Source: an uncultured Paracoccaceae bacterium (GTDB taxonomy: Bacteria > Pseudomonadota > Alphaproteobacteria > Rhodobacterales > Rhodobacteraceae). From it: a stretch of 64,000 nt of DNA. The notes beneath the pieces are model-generated. The model saw only the letters and a program-made list of their open reading frames with translations, was not told the DNA's origin and ran no database searches. The DNA lies in assembly GCA_947496535.1 (NCBI GenBank), contig CANMDE010000001.1, positions 310,001 through 374,000 of the forward strand. The letters are read 5' to 3'. Shown here piece after piece: positions 7,889-16,000 of this stretch; position 1 is the stretch's first letter; each line of letters begins with the position of its first letter. Position numbers and translations under genes: made by a program.

Positions 7889-8023
7889 CTAGGCGCCGAC
7901 AAGGGCGATGAAAACAAGCACAACGATAATCAAGATCGTTGCACGGCTGACCATTTTGACAAAGCCGTCGAAAGTCTTTTCCTGAACGGTTACATCCATT
8001 TCGCCATGTTTGTGTTCGGCCAT
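7889..8023 (-). CDS. aa3-type cytochrome c oxidase subunit IV, 44 residues
   Basis: The minus strand from ATG 8023 encodes 44 residues: a charged N-terminus 'MAEHKHGEMDVTVQEKTF', then 'GFVKMVSRATILIIVVLV', a single transmembrane helix, ending 'FIALVGA'. This matches the small subunit IV of alphaproteobacterial aa3 cytochrome oxidases in size, His/Glu-rich start and position of the helix. It has no catalytic role and packs against the core subunits. The core ctaCDE genes are not nearby, which is usual for this gene. Confidence 0.85.
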   Translation of the reverse strand: MAEHKHGEMDVTVQEKTFDGFVKMVSRATILIIVVLVFIALVGA

Positions 8024-8087
8024 TTCCAGCATCCTTGAAAATCGAATTTGTCATCACTTAGCGGATAATATTCGGCCTGTCACCCGG

Positions 8088-8576
8088 TCAGTTGGTCACA
8101 TTTTCTTCGGGTTCCAGACCTTTGGCCAGACGAAAGCCGATGCGGGTCGGTTCGGGTTGGTCAATGTGTTTGGGGCTGGCGATAAGTGTGACGTTCAGCT
8201 GGCTGACATGCTGGATCAGCTGAGTCTTGGCCCCATCCTGATTGATGCCATAATAGGTCACGATGTCGGGGTCATAATAACCAAGACCTTCAATTTTGAT
8301 GACGCCTGTGTTGCCACCGGCAAGGCCCAGCCCGACCTCGTGATCATTGTCGAGCTGCTTTTCGAAGTTCTGAATATACATGATGATCCGCTCGTAAGCC
8401 CATTGTGCCGCACTTTTCAGCTTGGATGGTTCCACAAGCGCATGCGGTAGTTTGGCCTTTGAGACGCAGTTGGCATCAGGGTCGATATGCACCTCCCGGA
8501 CCTGCGGGAGAATGTCGTTTTCCAAAAGCTCGGCGGAGGTGTCGATGCTCATTTGCGGTGGCGTCTCTTTGGTCAT
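8088..8576 (-). CDS. Conserved hypothetical protein, 162 residues
   Basis: The ATG at 8576 has AGGA 6 bases upstream; an earlier in-frame ATG at 8645 would run into the MBL gene. The protein is soluble, with 'QWAYERIIMYIQNFEKQLD', 'DHEVGLGLAGGNTGVIKIEGLGYYDPDIVTYYG'-type central sequence, and a beta-rich C-terminus ending 'GFRLAKGLEPEENVTN'. This resembles a Rhodobacteraceae family of unknown function (I believe the DUF6173 group, not certain). It lies directly downstream of the MBL hydrolase gene with 34 bases between them, probably co-transcribed. The 64 bases to the CoxIV gene hold no clear terminator. Confidence 0.75.
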   Translation of the reverse strand: MTKETPPQMSIDTSAELLENDILPQVREVHIDPDANCVSKAKLPHALVEPSKLKSAAQWAYERIIMYIQNFEKQLDNDHEVGLGLAGGNTGVIKIEGLGYYDPDIVTYYGINQDGAKTQLIQHVSQLNVTLIASPKHIDQPEPTRIGFRLAKGLEPEENVTN

Positions 8577-8610
8577 GGCGATCCTGCGGGTAGGTGGGTT
8601 TGAATCCACC

Positions 8611-9636
8611 TTATGCGACTTTTGCCTGAAAAACCCATGCCCCATCGTCGTTAAGGGTCCGACTGGCCAATCCTGTCTGATGAAGGTGGTTGAGGTGGGC
8701 TACGGCCTCGACCAGGGCCAGCCCGTATTCGGCCGGTCCGATGCTGCGCTTGAAGAGCGGGGCAAAGCATTCGCCTGCGCTGCGTGGCTCTGATAAATGT
8801 TCCAGCAGCCGCTTTAGTGCGCCGTGGTGGTTCTCGATCATCTGGTCCAGCCGTTCTGGCAGCCCGGTAAAGGGCAGTTTGTGCCCGCCCAGTACCAGTT
8901 GATCATCGCGAGCGAAGGGTTTGAACCGCTCGCATGAGGTTAGCCAATCTGTGACCGGGTCTGCCTCTGGCTCGGTCGGATAGACGCCGAGGTTGGCGCT
9001 GATCGAGGGCAGCAATTGGTCACCGCCAATCACAAGATTGTCGTCCCGGCTCCAGAATGTGGCATGTTCGGGGGCGTGGCCGTCGCCCATGCGGATATCC
9101 CAATTGCGTCCGCCCATGGTAATCGTGCCGCCGTCGATCAGGCGCGTGTAGCCAAGCGGGAGTGGCACGACACAATCGGCGAAGTTGAACGGGCGGTCGG
9201 TCTTTCGACGGGTGAATTCGTCGGCGTCCATCCCGGATTTTGCATAGAAATCAATTGTTTCGTATGTCGGTATCTCATGGACATCCATCGTCAGCATACG
9301 TGCCATAAGCCAACCGGTGCGCGGCATGGCAAGACTGGCCCCATTTTCGATGAACCATCCTGCGAGCCCGACGTGATCGGGGTGATGATGTGTAACGATG
9401 ACACGGCCCACGGGTTTTCCAGCCAGCGGCCCGCTGAGCAGCTTTTGCCAAATGTCCCGGCTGCGTTTTGAGGCAAAGCCGGTATCAATCACCGTCCAGC
9501 TATCGCCATCATCCAGTGCGTAGACGTTCACGTGATCAAGCGCCATGGGCAATGGCAGACGCATCCAAACTACGCCCTCAGCGACGGTGACGGCTTCACC
9601 TTCTGCTGGCGGGTTTTCCCAAGGATATGTGATCAT
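8611..9636 (-). CDS. Metallo-beta-lactamase-fold hydrolase
   Basis: A 341-residue MBL-fold protein. The metal site 'VTHHHPDHVG' (His83, His85, Asp87, His88) is intact. 'GDGHAPEHATFW' and 'GGDQLLPSISANLG' supply the later His and Asp, and 'LGGHKLPFTG' the last His. A C-terminal helical extension ('LEALVEAVAHLNHL'-like, about 280-335) resembles the winged-helix tail found in LACTB2/GloB-like relatives. Likely a thioesterase or lactonase; the substrate cannot be told. It is the first gene of a short minus-strand run with the 162-residue hypothetical gene. Confidence 0.88.
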   Translation of the reverse strand: MITYPWENPPAEGEAVTVAEGVVWMRLPLPMALDHVNVYALDDGDSWTVIDTGFASKRSRDIWQKLLSGPLAGKPVGRVIVTHHHPDHVGLAGWFIENGASLAMPRTGWLMARMLTMDVHEIPTYETIDFYAKSGMDADEFTRRKTDRPFNFADCVVPLPLGYTRLIDGGTITMGGRNWDIRMGDGHAPEHATFWSRDDNLVIGGDQLLPSISANLGVYPTEPEADPVTDWLTSCERFKPFARDDQLVLGGHKLPFTGLPERLDQMIENHHGALKRLLEHLSEPRSAGECFAPLFKRSIGPAEYGLALVEAVAHLNHLHQTGLASRTLNDDGAWVFQAKVA

Positions 9637-9657
9637 GCGTGTTCCCTTTTGACCGAG

Positions 9658-9888
9658 TTACGCGGGCCTTGGTGAAGGCGCAATACCCGCCTCGGCCCGA
9701 AAACGTTCGGCCCAGTCGCAACTATCTACCGGATCAAATCCAAAACGCGCCCGATTGTATGGGTAGGATTCTCTTCGAAAAAAGGACGCTGGTCGGCCTG
9801 CGCGGCCGGTTTGGGTCAGCATGTCACACAGCATCGTTGTCCCGCTGCGCGGTGTTGCGCAGAGGACATATGATTTTGTGATTTGCAC
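9658..9888 (-). pseudogene. Stf0-type sulfotransferase remnant with internal deletion
   Basis: A 76-residue frame. Its first half, 'SYVLCATPRSGTTMLCDML' followed by 'TGRAGRPASFFRRESYP', is the 5'-phosphosulfate (PAPS) binding N-terminus of Stf0-like sulfotransferases. Its last part, 'DSCDWAERFRAEAGI', looks like the C-terminal end of the same family. Full proteins are around 250 residues, so the catalytic middle has been lost, apparently in frame. It lies 11 bases downstream of the acyl-CoA dehydrogenase stop... on the same strand, and would be translated but not active. The C-terminal match is from memory of the family, so a simple truncation is the alternative. Confidence 0.7.
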
Positions 9889-9899
9889 CCTGTTTTGCC

Positions 9900-11603
9900 T
9901 TAGGCGGCAAGCTCATCGATTGTGATGGCCATCAGGTCATCGGCGCCTTCGCGGACATGGGCCAGAAGTCCGGTATGTTCTGGCAACAACCGTTTGATGT
10001 AGAACGTGGCGAGCTTCAAACGTGCCTCGTCCCCGGCCATGGCAGAGGTCAGGTGGACGTGCCCGCCCAACACACGGGCAAAGGCCCGCAGATAGGGGAC
10101 AGCACCTGCAAAGCGGTTGTTCAAATCGGTCTGAGCCACCAGCCACTCGGTTGTTTCCCGCAGGCTTTCTGCGGCATCCCAGACGGCCCCGGCAAGCTCT
10201 GGCTGGGTCGCTTTCGCGGCTTCGGCCCCTTGTTCGATCTCGTCCAGCAAACGGAAGGCAGCTTCGCCCCCGTCCATCAGTTTGCGTGCAACAAGGTCCA
10301 TGGCCTGAATGCCGTTGGTGCCTTCGTAGATCGCCGTGACGCGGACGTCGCGGGAATATTGGGCGGCGCCGGTTTCCTCGATGAAGCCCATGCCGCCATG
10401 AACCTGAACGCCAGTGCTTGAAGCTTCGATCCCGACATCGGTGCCGAAAGCTTTGCCGATTGGTGTCAGGAAGGCCGCGCGCGCTTTCCAAGCCGCATCG
10501 TCCGTCGCCGTGGCCATATCGATGGCAACCGCATTCATTAACGCGATGGCGCGGGCGGCGTAGATATCCGCCTTCATTGTCGTCAGCATCCGGCGCACAT
10601 CGGCATGTTCGATAATCGTGCCAGTGCCGGGCGCTTTGCCCTGCTTACGGTCCTGCGCATAGGTCAGTGCATGCTGCAGCGCACCCTCTGCAGCGCCAAT
10701 ACCCTGAACGCCAACGCCCAGCCGGGCGTTGTTCATCATTGTGAACATCGCGGCCATGCCGCCATGTTCGGGGCCAACAAGCCAACCTGTGGCACCGGAA
10801 TATTCCATTACCGCAGTTGGTGAGCCGTGCAGACCCATTTTATGTTCCAGACTAACGACCCGCAGATCGTTTTTCTTGCCCAGGGTTCCATCCGTATCCG
10901 GAATGTATTTAGGAACCATGAACAAAGAGATCCCCTTTGTCCCCGGCACCCCATCGGGCAGCCGTGCCAGTACCAGATGGCAGACATTTTCGGTGAAATC
11001 GTTGTCGCCCCAGCTGATATAGATCTTCTGACCACTGATCGCGAAGCTGCCATCACCATTGGGTTCGGCCTTTGACCGCAACGCGCCCACATCGGAGCCA
11101 GCCTGCGGTTCAGTCAGGTTCATCGTGCCGCACCATTCGCCAGAGATCAGTTTGGGCAGGTAAAGCTCTTTGATCGCGTCTGATGCGTGATGCTCAAGCG
11201 CCTCGATTTGTCCCTGAGTCATCAAGGGGTTGAGCTGCAGTGACAAACACGCGCTTGCCATCATCTCGTTGACGGCAGTGGTCAGAGCCATTGGCAGACC
11301 CATCCCACCGTTTTCTGGCATGGCCGACATGCCGATCCAACCGCCTTCGGCAATCGCCGCATAACCATCCGCGAAACCGGGGGAGGTGCGGACCACGCCG
11401 TTTTCCAGATGCGCGGGGTGCAGGTCGCCATTTCGGTTGAGCGGGGCGAGCACCTCTTCGCACATCTTTGCGGCTTCGGTCAGGATGGCATCGACCATAT
11501 CAGGGGTTGCCTCTGAAAACTGGTCCGTGCCGGCGACATCGGCGAAGCCCACCACATGGTCCATCAGGAAGCGGAAATCGCCGACAGGTGCGCGATAAGG
11601 CAT
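9900..11603 (-). CDS. Acyl-CoA dehydrogenase with extended C-terminal domain
   Basis: A 567-residue FAD enzyme. The start ATG 11603 ('MPYRAPVGDFRFLM') has CCGGAG upstream; an in-frame ATG at 11660 adds 19 unlikely residues. Visible: 'MNLTEPQAGSDVGALRSKA' (substrate and FAD loop), 'ISGQKIYISWGDNDF', and 'YEGTNGIQAMDLVARKL' with the catalytic glutamate of this class. The extra C-terminal helical domain marks the roughly 570-600 residue type, which acts on acyl-CoAs such as 3-methylmercaptopropionyl-CoA (DmdC) or medium-chain substrates. Specificity cannot be fixed from sequence alone; no DMSP genes lie in the window. Confidence 0.9.
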   Translation of the reverse strand: MPYRAPVGDFRFLMDHVVGFADVAGTDQFSEATPDMVDAILTEAAKMCEEVLAPLNRNGDLHPAHLENGVVRTSPGFADGYAAIAEGGWIGMSAMPENGGMGLPMALTTAVNEMMASACLSLQLNPLMTQGQIEALEHHASDAIKELYLPKLISGEWCGTMNLTEPQAGSDVGALRSKAEPNGDGSFAISGQKIYISWGDNDFTENVCHLVLARLPDGVPGTKGISLFMVPKYIPDTDGTLGKKNDLRVVSLEHKMGLHGSPTAVMEYSGATGWLVGPEHGGMAAMFTMMNNARLGVGVQGIGAAEGALQHALTYAQDRKQGKAPGTGTIIEHADVRRMLTTMKADIYAARAIALMNAVAIDMATATDDAAWKARAAFLTPIGKAFGTDVGIEASSTGVQVHGGMGFIEETGAAQYSRDVRVTAIYEGTNGIQAMDLVARKLMDGGEAAFRLLDEIEQGAEAAKATQPELAGAVWDAAESLRETTEWLVAQTDLNNRFAGAVPYLRAFARVLGGHVHLTSAMAGDEARLKLATFYIKRLLPEHTGLLAHVREGADDLMAITIDELAA

Positions 11604-11718
11604 TGTTTTATCTCCGGTTTCAAGCGCGGCTTGGCAAATGGGAGCGCCGCAGCTATGCATCTCAAATTCCAGCCTAACCTATCGCAGCACCCTGACCCAT
11701 CAACCAAAACGCCACGTC

Positions 11719-12666
11719 ATGACCGAAGCGACCGTAACGACATTAGCACCTGATGCCAAAGGACTTGGCGTCGCAGCCCGTCTTTTGGCGGATGGCAAGC
11801 TTGTCGCTTTCCCTACAGAGACGGTCTACGGGCTGGGCGCTGATGCCAGAAGTGATACGGCGGTGGCGGCGATATTCGCCGCGAAAGGGCGGCCGAGTTT
11901 CAATCCGCTGATCGTGCATGTGCCAGATGTGGAAACGGCACGGCGGTATTGCGTTTTTGATGATGTGGCCGAGCGGTTGGCGGGTGCGTTCTGGCCCGGT
12001 GCGCTGACTTTGGTGCTGCCTTTGCTGGCGGATGCAGGGATATCGAAGCTGGTGACGGCAGGGTTGGAAACGCTCGCAATTCGCGTTCCGGATCAACGGA
12101 TTGCGCAGGATTTACTGGCGGCGTTTGGCGACCCTGTCGCGGCTCCTTCGGCCAATCCATCGGGGCGGATCAGCCCGACGACGGCGGCGCATGTGCAGGC
12201 GGGGCTGGCGGGTCGGATTGATGCTGTTGTGGACGGTGGGGCGTGCCCAGTGGGGTTGGAATCCACGATTGTCAGCTGTGTTGGAACGCCGGCCTTGCTG
12301 CGCGAAGGGGGCATCCCGGCGCAGGCGATTGAGGCGTGTTTAGGAGCGCCCTTGGCGGTTGCTGGTATGGGTGAGGCACCGATAGCGCCGGGGCAGTTGG
12401 CATCGCATTACGCACCGGTTGGATCAGTCCGGTTGAATGCGGATAGGGCCGAAAAAGGCGAGGTTTTACTGGGCTTTGGTCCGGTTGAGGCTGATCTGAA
12501 CCTGTCGCCCAGCGGTGATCTGACCGAGGCTGCGGCGAACCTTTTTGCCTGCTTGCATCAGCTTGATGCGATGGGGGCGGAGCGGATTGCGGTGTCGTCT
12601 ATTCCCGAAACCGGGCTTGGCCGCGCGATCAATGATCGGCTGCGGCGAGCGGCGGCACCACGGTAG
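11719..12666 (+). CDS. L-threonylcarbamoyladenylate synthase (Sua5 type)
   Basis: A 315-residue protein with an N-terminal YrdC domain ('LADGKLVAFPTETVYGLGADA', 'AIFAAKGRPSFNPLIVHV', 'FWPGALTLVLPL', 'APSANPSGRISPTTA', 'GLESTIVSC') and a C-terminal Sua5 domain ('APGQLASHYAPVG' near 220, then about 90 residues). It condenses threonine, bicarbonate and ATP into threonylcarbamoyl-AMP, the precursor of t6A37 in ANN-decoding tRNAs. The YrdC-only form is about 200 residues, so this is the longer Sua5 form. It diverges from the acyl-CoA dehydrogenase across 115 bases. An inverted repeat follows the stop. Confidence 0.93.
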   Translation: MTEATVTTLAPDAKGLGVAARLLADGKLVAFPTETVYGLGADARSDTAVAAIFAAKGRPSFNPLIVHVPDVETARRYCVFDDVAERLAGAFWPGALTLVLPLLADAGISKLVTAGLETLAIRVPDQRIAQDLLAAFGDPVAAPSANPSGRISPTTAAHVQAGLAGRIDAVVDGGACPVGLESTIVSCVGTPALLREGGIPAQAIEACLGAPLAVAGMGEAPIAPGQLASHYAPVGSVRLNADRAEKGEVLLGFGPVEADLNLSPSGDLTEAAANLFACLHQLDAMGAERIAVSSIPETGLGRAINDRLRRAAAPR

Positions 12667-12667
12667 G

Positions 12668-12692
12668 ACGCAACGGTTGGTGGGTGTTGCGT
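12668..12692 (+). terminator. Hairpin after the Sua5-type gene
   Basis: ACGCAAC and GTTGCGT form a 7-bp stem around an 11-base loop, two bases after the stop. No T-run follows, so it may be a weak or Rho-assisted terminator. Confidence 0.35.
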
Positions 12693-12739
12693 GGCCCGCG
12701 GTGGCGCAAGATCGGCGAGTCGTGGGTTAACGCCTTTGT

Positions 12740-12857
12740 TTATTGGTTAATTGGGTGCCCGAAGCCGGTCGGACATGTGTCGGCAAAACGTCGGACCCCA
12801 TCGTCTGGGAATGTTAAGGTTTTGTTAGGTTAATGGGGTGTGCGGTGGGGGATCGGT
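12740..12857. repeat. Dispersed repeat A
   Basis: In the 383-base gap between the Sua5-type gene and the MalY gene. It contains CGGTCGGACATGTGTCGG, then AAAACGTCGGA, and about 45 bases later GGTTAATGGGGTGTGCGG. The same blocks in the same order recur at 41633-41735. No coding sense. Confidence 0.7.
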
Positions 12858-12900
12858 GAAAACATCGATCCTGCCGTGCCCTAAATGGCGCGGGTCCTGA

Positions 12901-13041
12901 AAGGGGCCGGGCCGCGCCCGACCCTCCGGGTTGGGAGGGCGCACTGCGTGCACCCTGTGCTATCGCACGCTACGGCCTCAAAAGGTCCACTGGACCTTTT
13001 GCAAGACGGCCTTCGCCCCAGGGTCGGGCGCGGCCCTTTCG
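12901..13041. repeat. Long palindromic element
   Basis: GGGCCGCGCCCGACCCT at 12909-12925 is the exact reverse complement of 13020-13036, so the whole interval can fold into one long hairpin. Inside it is a second perfect palindrome, AAAAGGTCCA-C-TGGACCTTTT at 12980-13000. It lies downstream of the MalY stop (minus strand) in otherwise non-coding DNA. It may be a mobile palindromic repeat, a structured RNA or a transcription stop. Confidence 0.7.
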
Positions 13042-13049
13042 TTGTGAAT

Positions 13050-14219
13050 TTACTGCAAGTCCCCAAACGCCTTTTGCAACCTCTCCACCGCTTCCTCGAT
13101 CTGTGCTCTTGGTGCGCCCAGGTTGAACCGCAGGAAGCTGTCGCCGCCTTTGCCGAAGGTCGGGCCGTGGTTGGCGGCTATTTTGGCTTTTTGTTCCACG
13201 CGGGCGGTGAATTCTTCGCGCCCCATGCCGGTGTTTTTGAAGTCTACCCAGGCGAGATAGGTCGCCTCCAATGGCATGGAGGCGAGGCCGGGGATGGTGT
13301 TGATCCCGGCGTCGAAGAGTTGCCGATTTTCGTCGAGGTAGATGCGTAGCTCGTCCACCCACGCCGCGCCTTCGGGGGAATAGGCTGCTGTTGCCATAAA
13401 CAGCCCAAAGCTGTTGGGTGACATCCCCAGCGCAGCCATCCGTTTGCCGAACTGTGCGCGCAGGTCGGGGTCTTCGATGATCACGTTGCCCACATGGCTG
13501 CCCGCCATGTTGAAGGTCTTGGTCGTCGCCGTCATCATGATCAGACGGTCGGTGATGCCGTCGATATGGCTCATCGGTATATGGGTCTGACCCGGCATGG
13601 TCAGGTCGTGGTGGATTTCGTCAGAGACGAGGATCAGTTCGTGCCGTTTGGCGAAAGCGGCGACGGCTTGTAGTTCGGCGCGAGTCCAGACCCGACCTCC
13701 GGGATTGTGCGGCGAACAGAGGATGACCATGCGTTCATTGCCGGTCATCTGCGCGTCGTAGGCGGTGAAATCCATTTCGTACCGGCCATTGTTATTGACC
13801 AGTTCGCATTCCACGACCTGCCTGTCGGCGGCGGCGATCACGCGGGCGAAGGCGTGGTAGACCGGGGTGAAAAGCACGACACCGTCGCCGGGGTTGGTGT
13901 AGGCGTCGATGCACATGGCGGTCCCGTTGACCAGGCCGTGGGTGGTGAAAATCCATGACGGGTCGATCTGCCAGCCGTGCCGCGTGTCCATCCACCACTG
14001 GATCGCTGCCTTGTATTTGCTTTCATCGCCGAAGTAGCCGTAGACGCCGTGATCGACCATGTTCTGGACAGCCTGTTGGACGACATCGGGTGCCTTGAAC
14101 TCCATATCGGCCACCCACATCGACAACCCGTCATCAGGGCTGACGCCAAAGATTGCTTCCATGCTGTCCCATTTGGAGCAATGCGTGTCGCGGCGATCTG
14201 GGGTCTGGTCGAATGTCAT
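13050..14219 (-). CDS. MalY/PatB-type PLP-dependent C-S lyase / aminotransferase
   Basis: A 389-residue fold-type I PLP enzyme. Motifs: 'WVADMEFKAPDVV' (35-47), 'YHAFARVI' (121-128), 'SPHNPGGRVWT' (169-179), 'VSDEIHHDL' with Asp200, and 'TTKTFNMAGSHVGN' with the Schiff-base Lys234. The WVADMEF start and length mark the MalY/PatB branch, which cleaves cystathionine or cysteine to pyruvate, ammonia and a thiol. It diverges from the three-gene deformylase cluster across 102 bases. The exact substrate is inferred. Confidence 0.9.
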   Translation of the reverse strand: MTFDQTPDRRDTHCSKWDSMEAIFGVSPDDGLSMWVADMEFKAPDVVQQAVQNMVDHGVYGYFGDESKYKAAIQWWMDTRHGWQIDPSWIFTTHGLVNGTAMCIDAYTNPGDGVVLFTPVYHAFARVIAAADRQVVECELVNNNGRYEMDFTAYDAQMTGNERMVILCSPHNPGGRVWTRAELQAVAAFAKRHELILVSDEIHHDLTMPGQTHIPMSHIDGITDRLIMMTATTKTFNMAGSHVGNVIIEDPDLRAQFGKRMAALGMSPNSFGLFMATAAYSPEGAAWVDELRIYLDENRQLFDAGINTIPGLASMPLEATYLAWVDFKNTGMGREEFTARVEQKAKIAANHGPTFGKGGDSFLRFNLGAPRAQIEEAVERLQKAFGDLQ

Positions 14220-14321
14220 ATGGCTCTCCGGCTTGCGTTTGCGCCACGTTGCGGGGATGTGCGGCGGTGTGCAAGGCCAAGTTTGCTTGCGGTGTTCGCG
14301 GGGAGTGATTAGATCAGCGCC

Positions 14322-14843
14322 ATGAGTAAAAGAACGATATTATTGCATCCTGATCCACGGCTGAAAAAGGTGGCTGATCCGGTGGCTTCGGTCACTGATG
14401 ATCTGCGCCGTTTGGCCGATGATATGCTGGAAACGATGTATGAGGCGCCGGGCATCGGTCTGGCCGCCCCGCAGGTCGCTGTCATGTCGCGGATGGTGGT
14501 GGCCGATTGTGAAACAGGCGAGGATGCCAAGCCGCGCCCCATAGTGCTGATCAACCCGCAGGTGATTTGGACGTCCGAGGAACGGTCGGTCTATGATGAG
14601 GGCTGCCTGTCCTTGCCCGAGCATTACGCCGAGGTTGAGCGCCCGGCAGAGGTTGAGGTTGAATGGATGGACCTTGATGGCAAGACCCAGCGTGAGAAAT
14701 TCGACGGGCTATGGGCCACTTGTGTGCAGCATGAGATCGACCATCTGGATGGCAAGCTGTTCATTGATTACCTCAAGCCGTTGAAGCGCCAGATGATCAC
14801 CCGCAAGATGCAAAAGCTGAAACGCGAACTGGCGCGGGCCTGA
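14322..14843 (+). CDS. def: Peptide deformylase 1 (complete active site)
   Basis: A 173-residue protein with all three deformylase motifs: 'GIGLAAPQV' (44-52), 'EGCLSLP' (93-99, metal ligand Cys95) and 'QHEIDHLDG' (136-144; His137, Glu138, His141). It removes the formyl group from nascent N-formylmethionine at the ribosome exit. Expected to be the housekeeping enzyme. Its last base is shared with the next paralogue's start (TGATG), and fmt, which adds the formyl group, lies 2.7 kb downstream on the same strand. Confidence 0.96.
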   Translation: MSKRTILLHPDPRLKKVADPVASVTDDLRRLADDMLETMYEAPGIGLAAPQVAVMSRMVVADCETGEDAKPRPIVLINPQVIWTSEERSVYDEGCLSLPEHYAEVERPAEVEVEWMDLDGKTQREKFDGLWATCVQHEIDHLDGKLFIDYLKPLKRQMITRKMQKLKRELARA

Positions 14844-15304
14844 TGCCTGTCAGGCCGTTGCGATTTGTGGGCGATCCGGTGTTGGCCGAGGTTGCCCATC
14901 CGATCGTGCGGTTTGATGCGGATTTGGCCGGGCTGGTCACTGATTTGTTCGACACGATGTATGATGCGCTGGGGCGGGGGCTGGCCGCACCCCAGTTGGG
15001 TGTGCTGGACCGAGTATTTGTCACGGATATTTCGTGGAAAGAGGGGGAGAAGACCCCGATGGTTTTCGTGAACCCCGAGATCATGAATGCGTCCGCCGAA
15101 CACCAGCGCGGGTCCGAGGCGTGTTTGTCGATCCCTGATCGCAGTTTCGATGTGCTTCGCCCGACTTGGGTGGATATGCGTTGGGTGGATGTGGATGGTT
15201 CGCCACAGATTGGCCGGTTTGAGGGGATCATGGCCGTGTGCGTCTGTCATGAGCTGGATCATCTGGATGGCGTGCTGATCACCGAAAGCGGGACAGAGAT
15301 ATGA
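14843..15304 (+). CDS. Peptide deformylase 2 (divergent paralogue, catalytic residues kept)
   Basis: A 153-residue deformylase homologue. Motif 1 is 'GRGLAAPQLG' (Arg in place of Ile/Val), motif 2 'EACLSIP' keeps the cysteine (Cys94), and motif 3 'CHELDHLDG' keeps His136, Glu137 and His140. Its C-terminus stops soon after motif 3, without the basic tail seen in paralogue 1. It should bind metal and may deformylate a subset of peptides, which is inference. It overlaps both neighbours, so the three genes are translationally coupled. Confidence 0.9.
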   Translation: MPVRPLRFVGDPVLAEVAHPIVRFDADLAGLVTDLFDTMYDALGRGLAAPQLGVLDRVFVTDISWKEGEKTPMVFVNPEIMNASAEHQRGSEACLSIPDRSFDVLRPTWVDMRWVDVDGSPQIGRFEGIMAVCVCHELDHLDGVLITESGTEI

Positions 15305-15801
15305 GCCATCGGTCTTATGTGATGTGGCCGCATGTGGCGCTGCGGACCGCTGCCGCGCCGGTAGAGGCGGTGACGGATGAGGTGCGGGCGATCTGGGACG
15401 AGATGATTTTCGCAATGGAAAAGATGCCAGGGGTCGGGTTGGCCGCACCTCAGTTGGGTATCGGGCTGGCCTTGGCCGTTGTGGACGCATCCGAGGTGCG
15501 TGGGCAGGCCGTGCGGATGGCAAACCCCGAAGTGCTGCATGCGAGTGTTGAATTGCGTGAGCATGAGGAAGGGTCGCCCAATTTGCCGAGGGTTTGGGCA
15601 AAGATCAAACGACCCCGCGCCGTAACCGTCCGGTTCCTGAATGAAGCGGGCGAGATGGAAGAGCAGGATTTTGTTGGGCTTTGGGCGACATCAGTGCAGC
15701 ATCAGATTGATCATCTGCAGGGCCGTATGTTCTTTGACCATCTGACGCGGGTGAAGCGGGATATGCTGATCAAAAAGGCGCGGAAGGTCGGGCGGGGTTG
15801 A
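15301..15801 (+). CDS. Peptide deformylase 3 (degenerate, probably inactive)
   Basis: A 166-residue homologue with a good motif 1 ('GVGLAAPQLG', 44-53). Motif 2 reads 'EGSPNLP' (90-96), with Ser92 where the metal-binding cysteine should be. Motif 3 reads 'QHQIDHLQG', where Gln135 replaces the catalytic glutamate. Both histidines remain. With a ligand and the general acid-base lost, normal deformylase activity is not expected; a binding or regulatory role is possible. The C-terminal 'TRVKRDMLIKKARK' resembles the tail of paralogue 1. It overlaps the preceding gene by four bases. Confidence 0.88.
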   Translation: MSHRSYVMWPHVALRTAAAPVEAVTDEVRAIWDEMIFAMEKMPGVGLAAPQLGIGLALAVVDASEVRGQAVRMANPEVLHASVELREHEEGSPNLPRVWAKIKRPRAVTVRFLNEAGEMEEQDFVGLWATSVQHQIDHLQGRMFFDHLTRVKRDMLIKKARKVGRG

Positions 15802-16000
15802 GGCCAATGTGTCAATTTTCTGTTTGCCGCAAAAGTCCGTTTTAATCAGTTGCTACTTCAACTTTCGGCGAAGTGCGTCGATTCACAGGCGCGACCAAGA
15901 TGATGCAATTGAAGATCGGCATTTGAAAGAGAGTCAAAGTTTTGACGACGGATTGGTTCCGTTTGCCCGTTACATGGGTATTCAAAAAAGGGATAAAACC

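Noticed and set aside
12885..13349. 154-codon plus-strand frame across the palindromic element and MalY end
   Set aside because: It is antisense to MalY over most of its length and translates the inverted repeat; no support as a gene.
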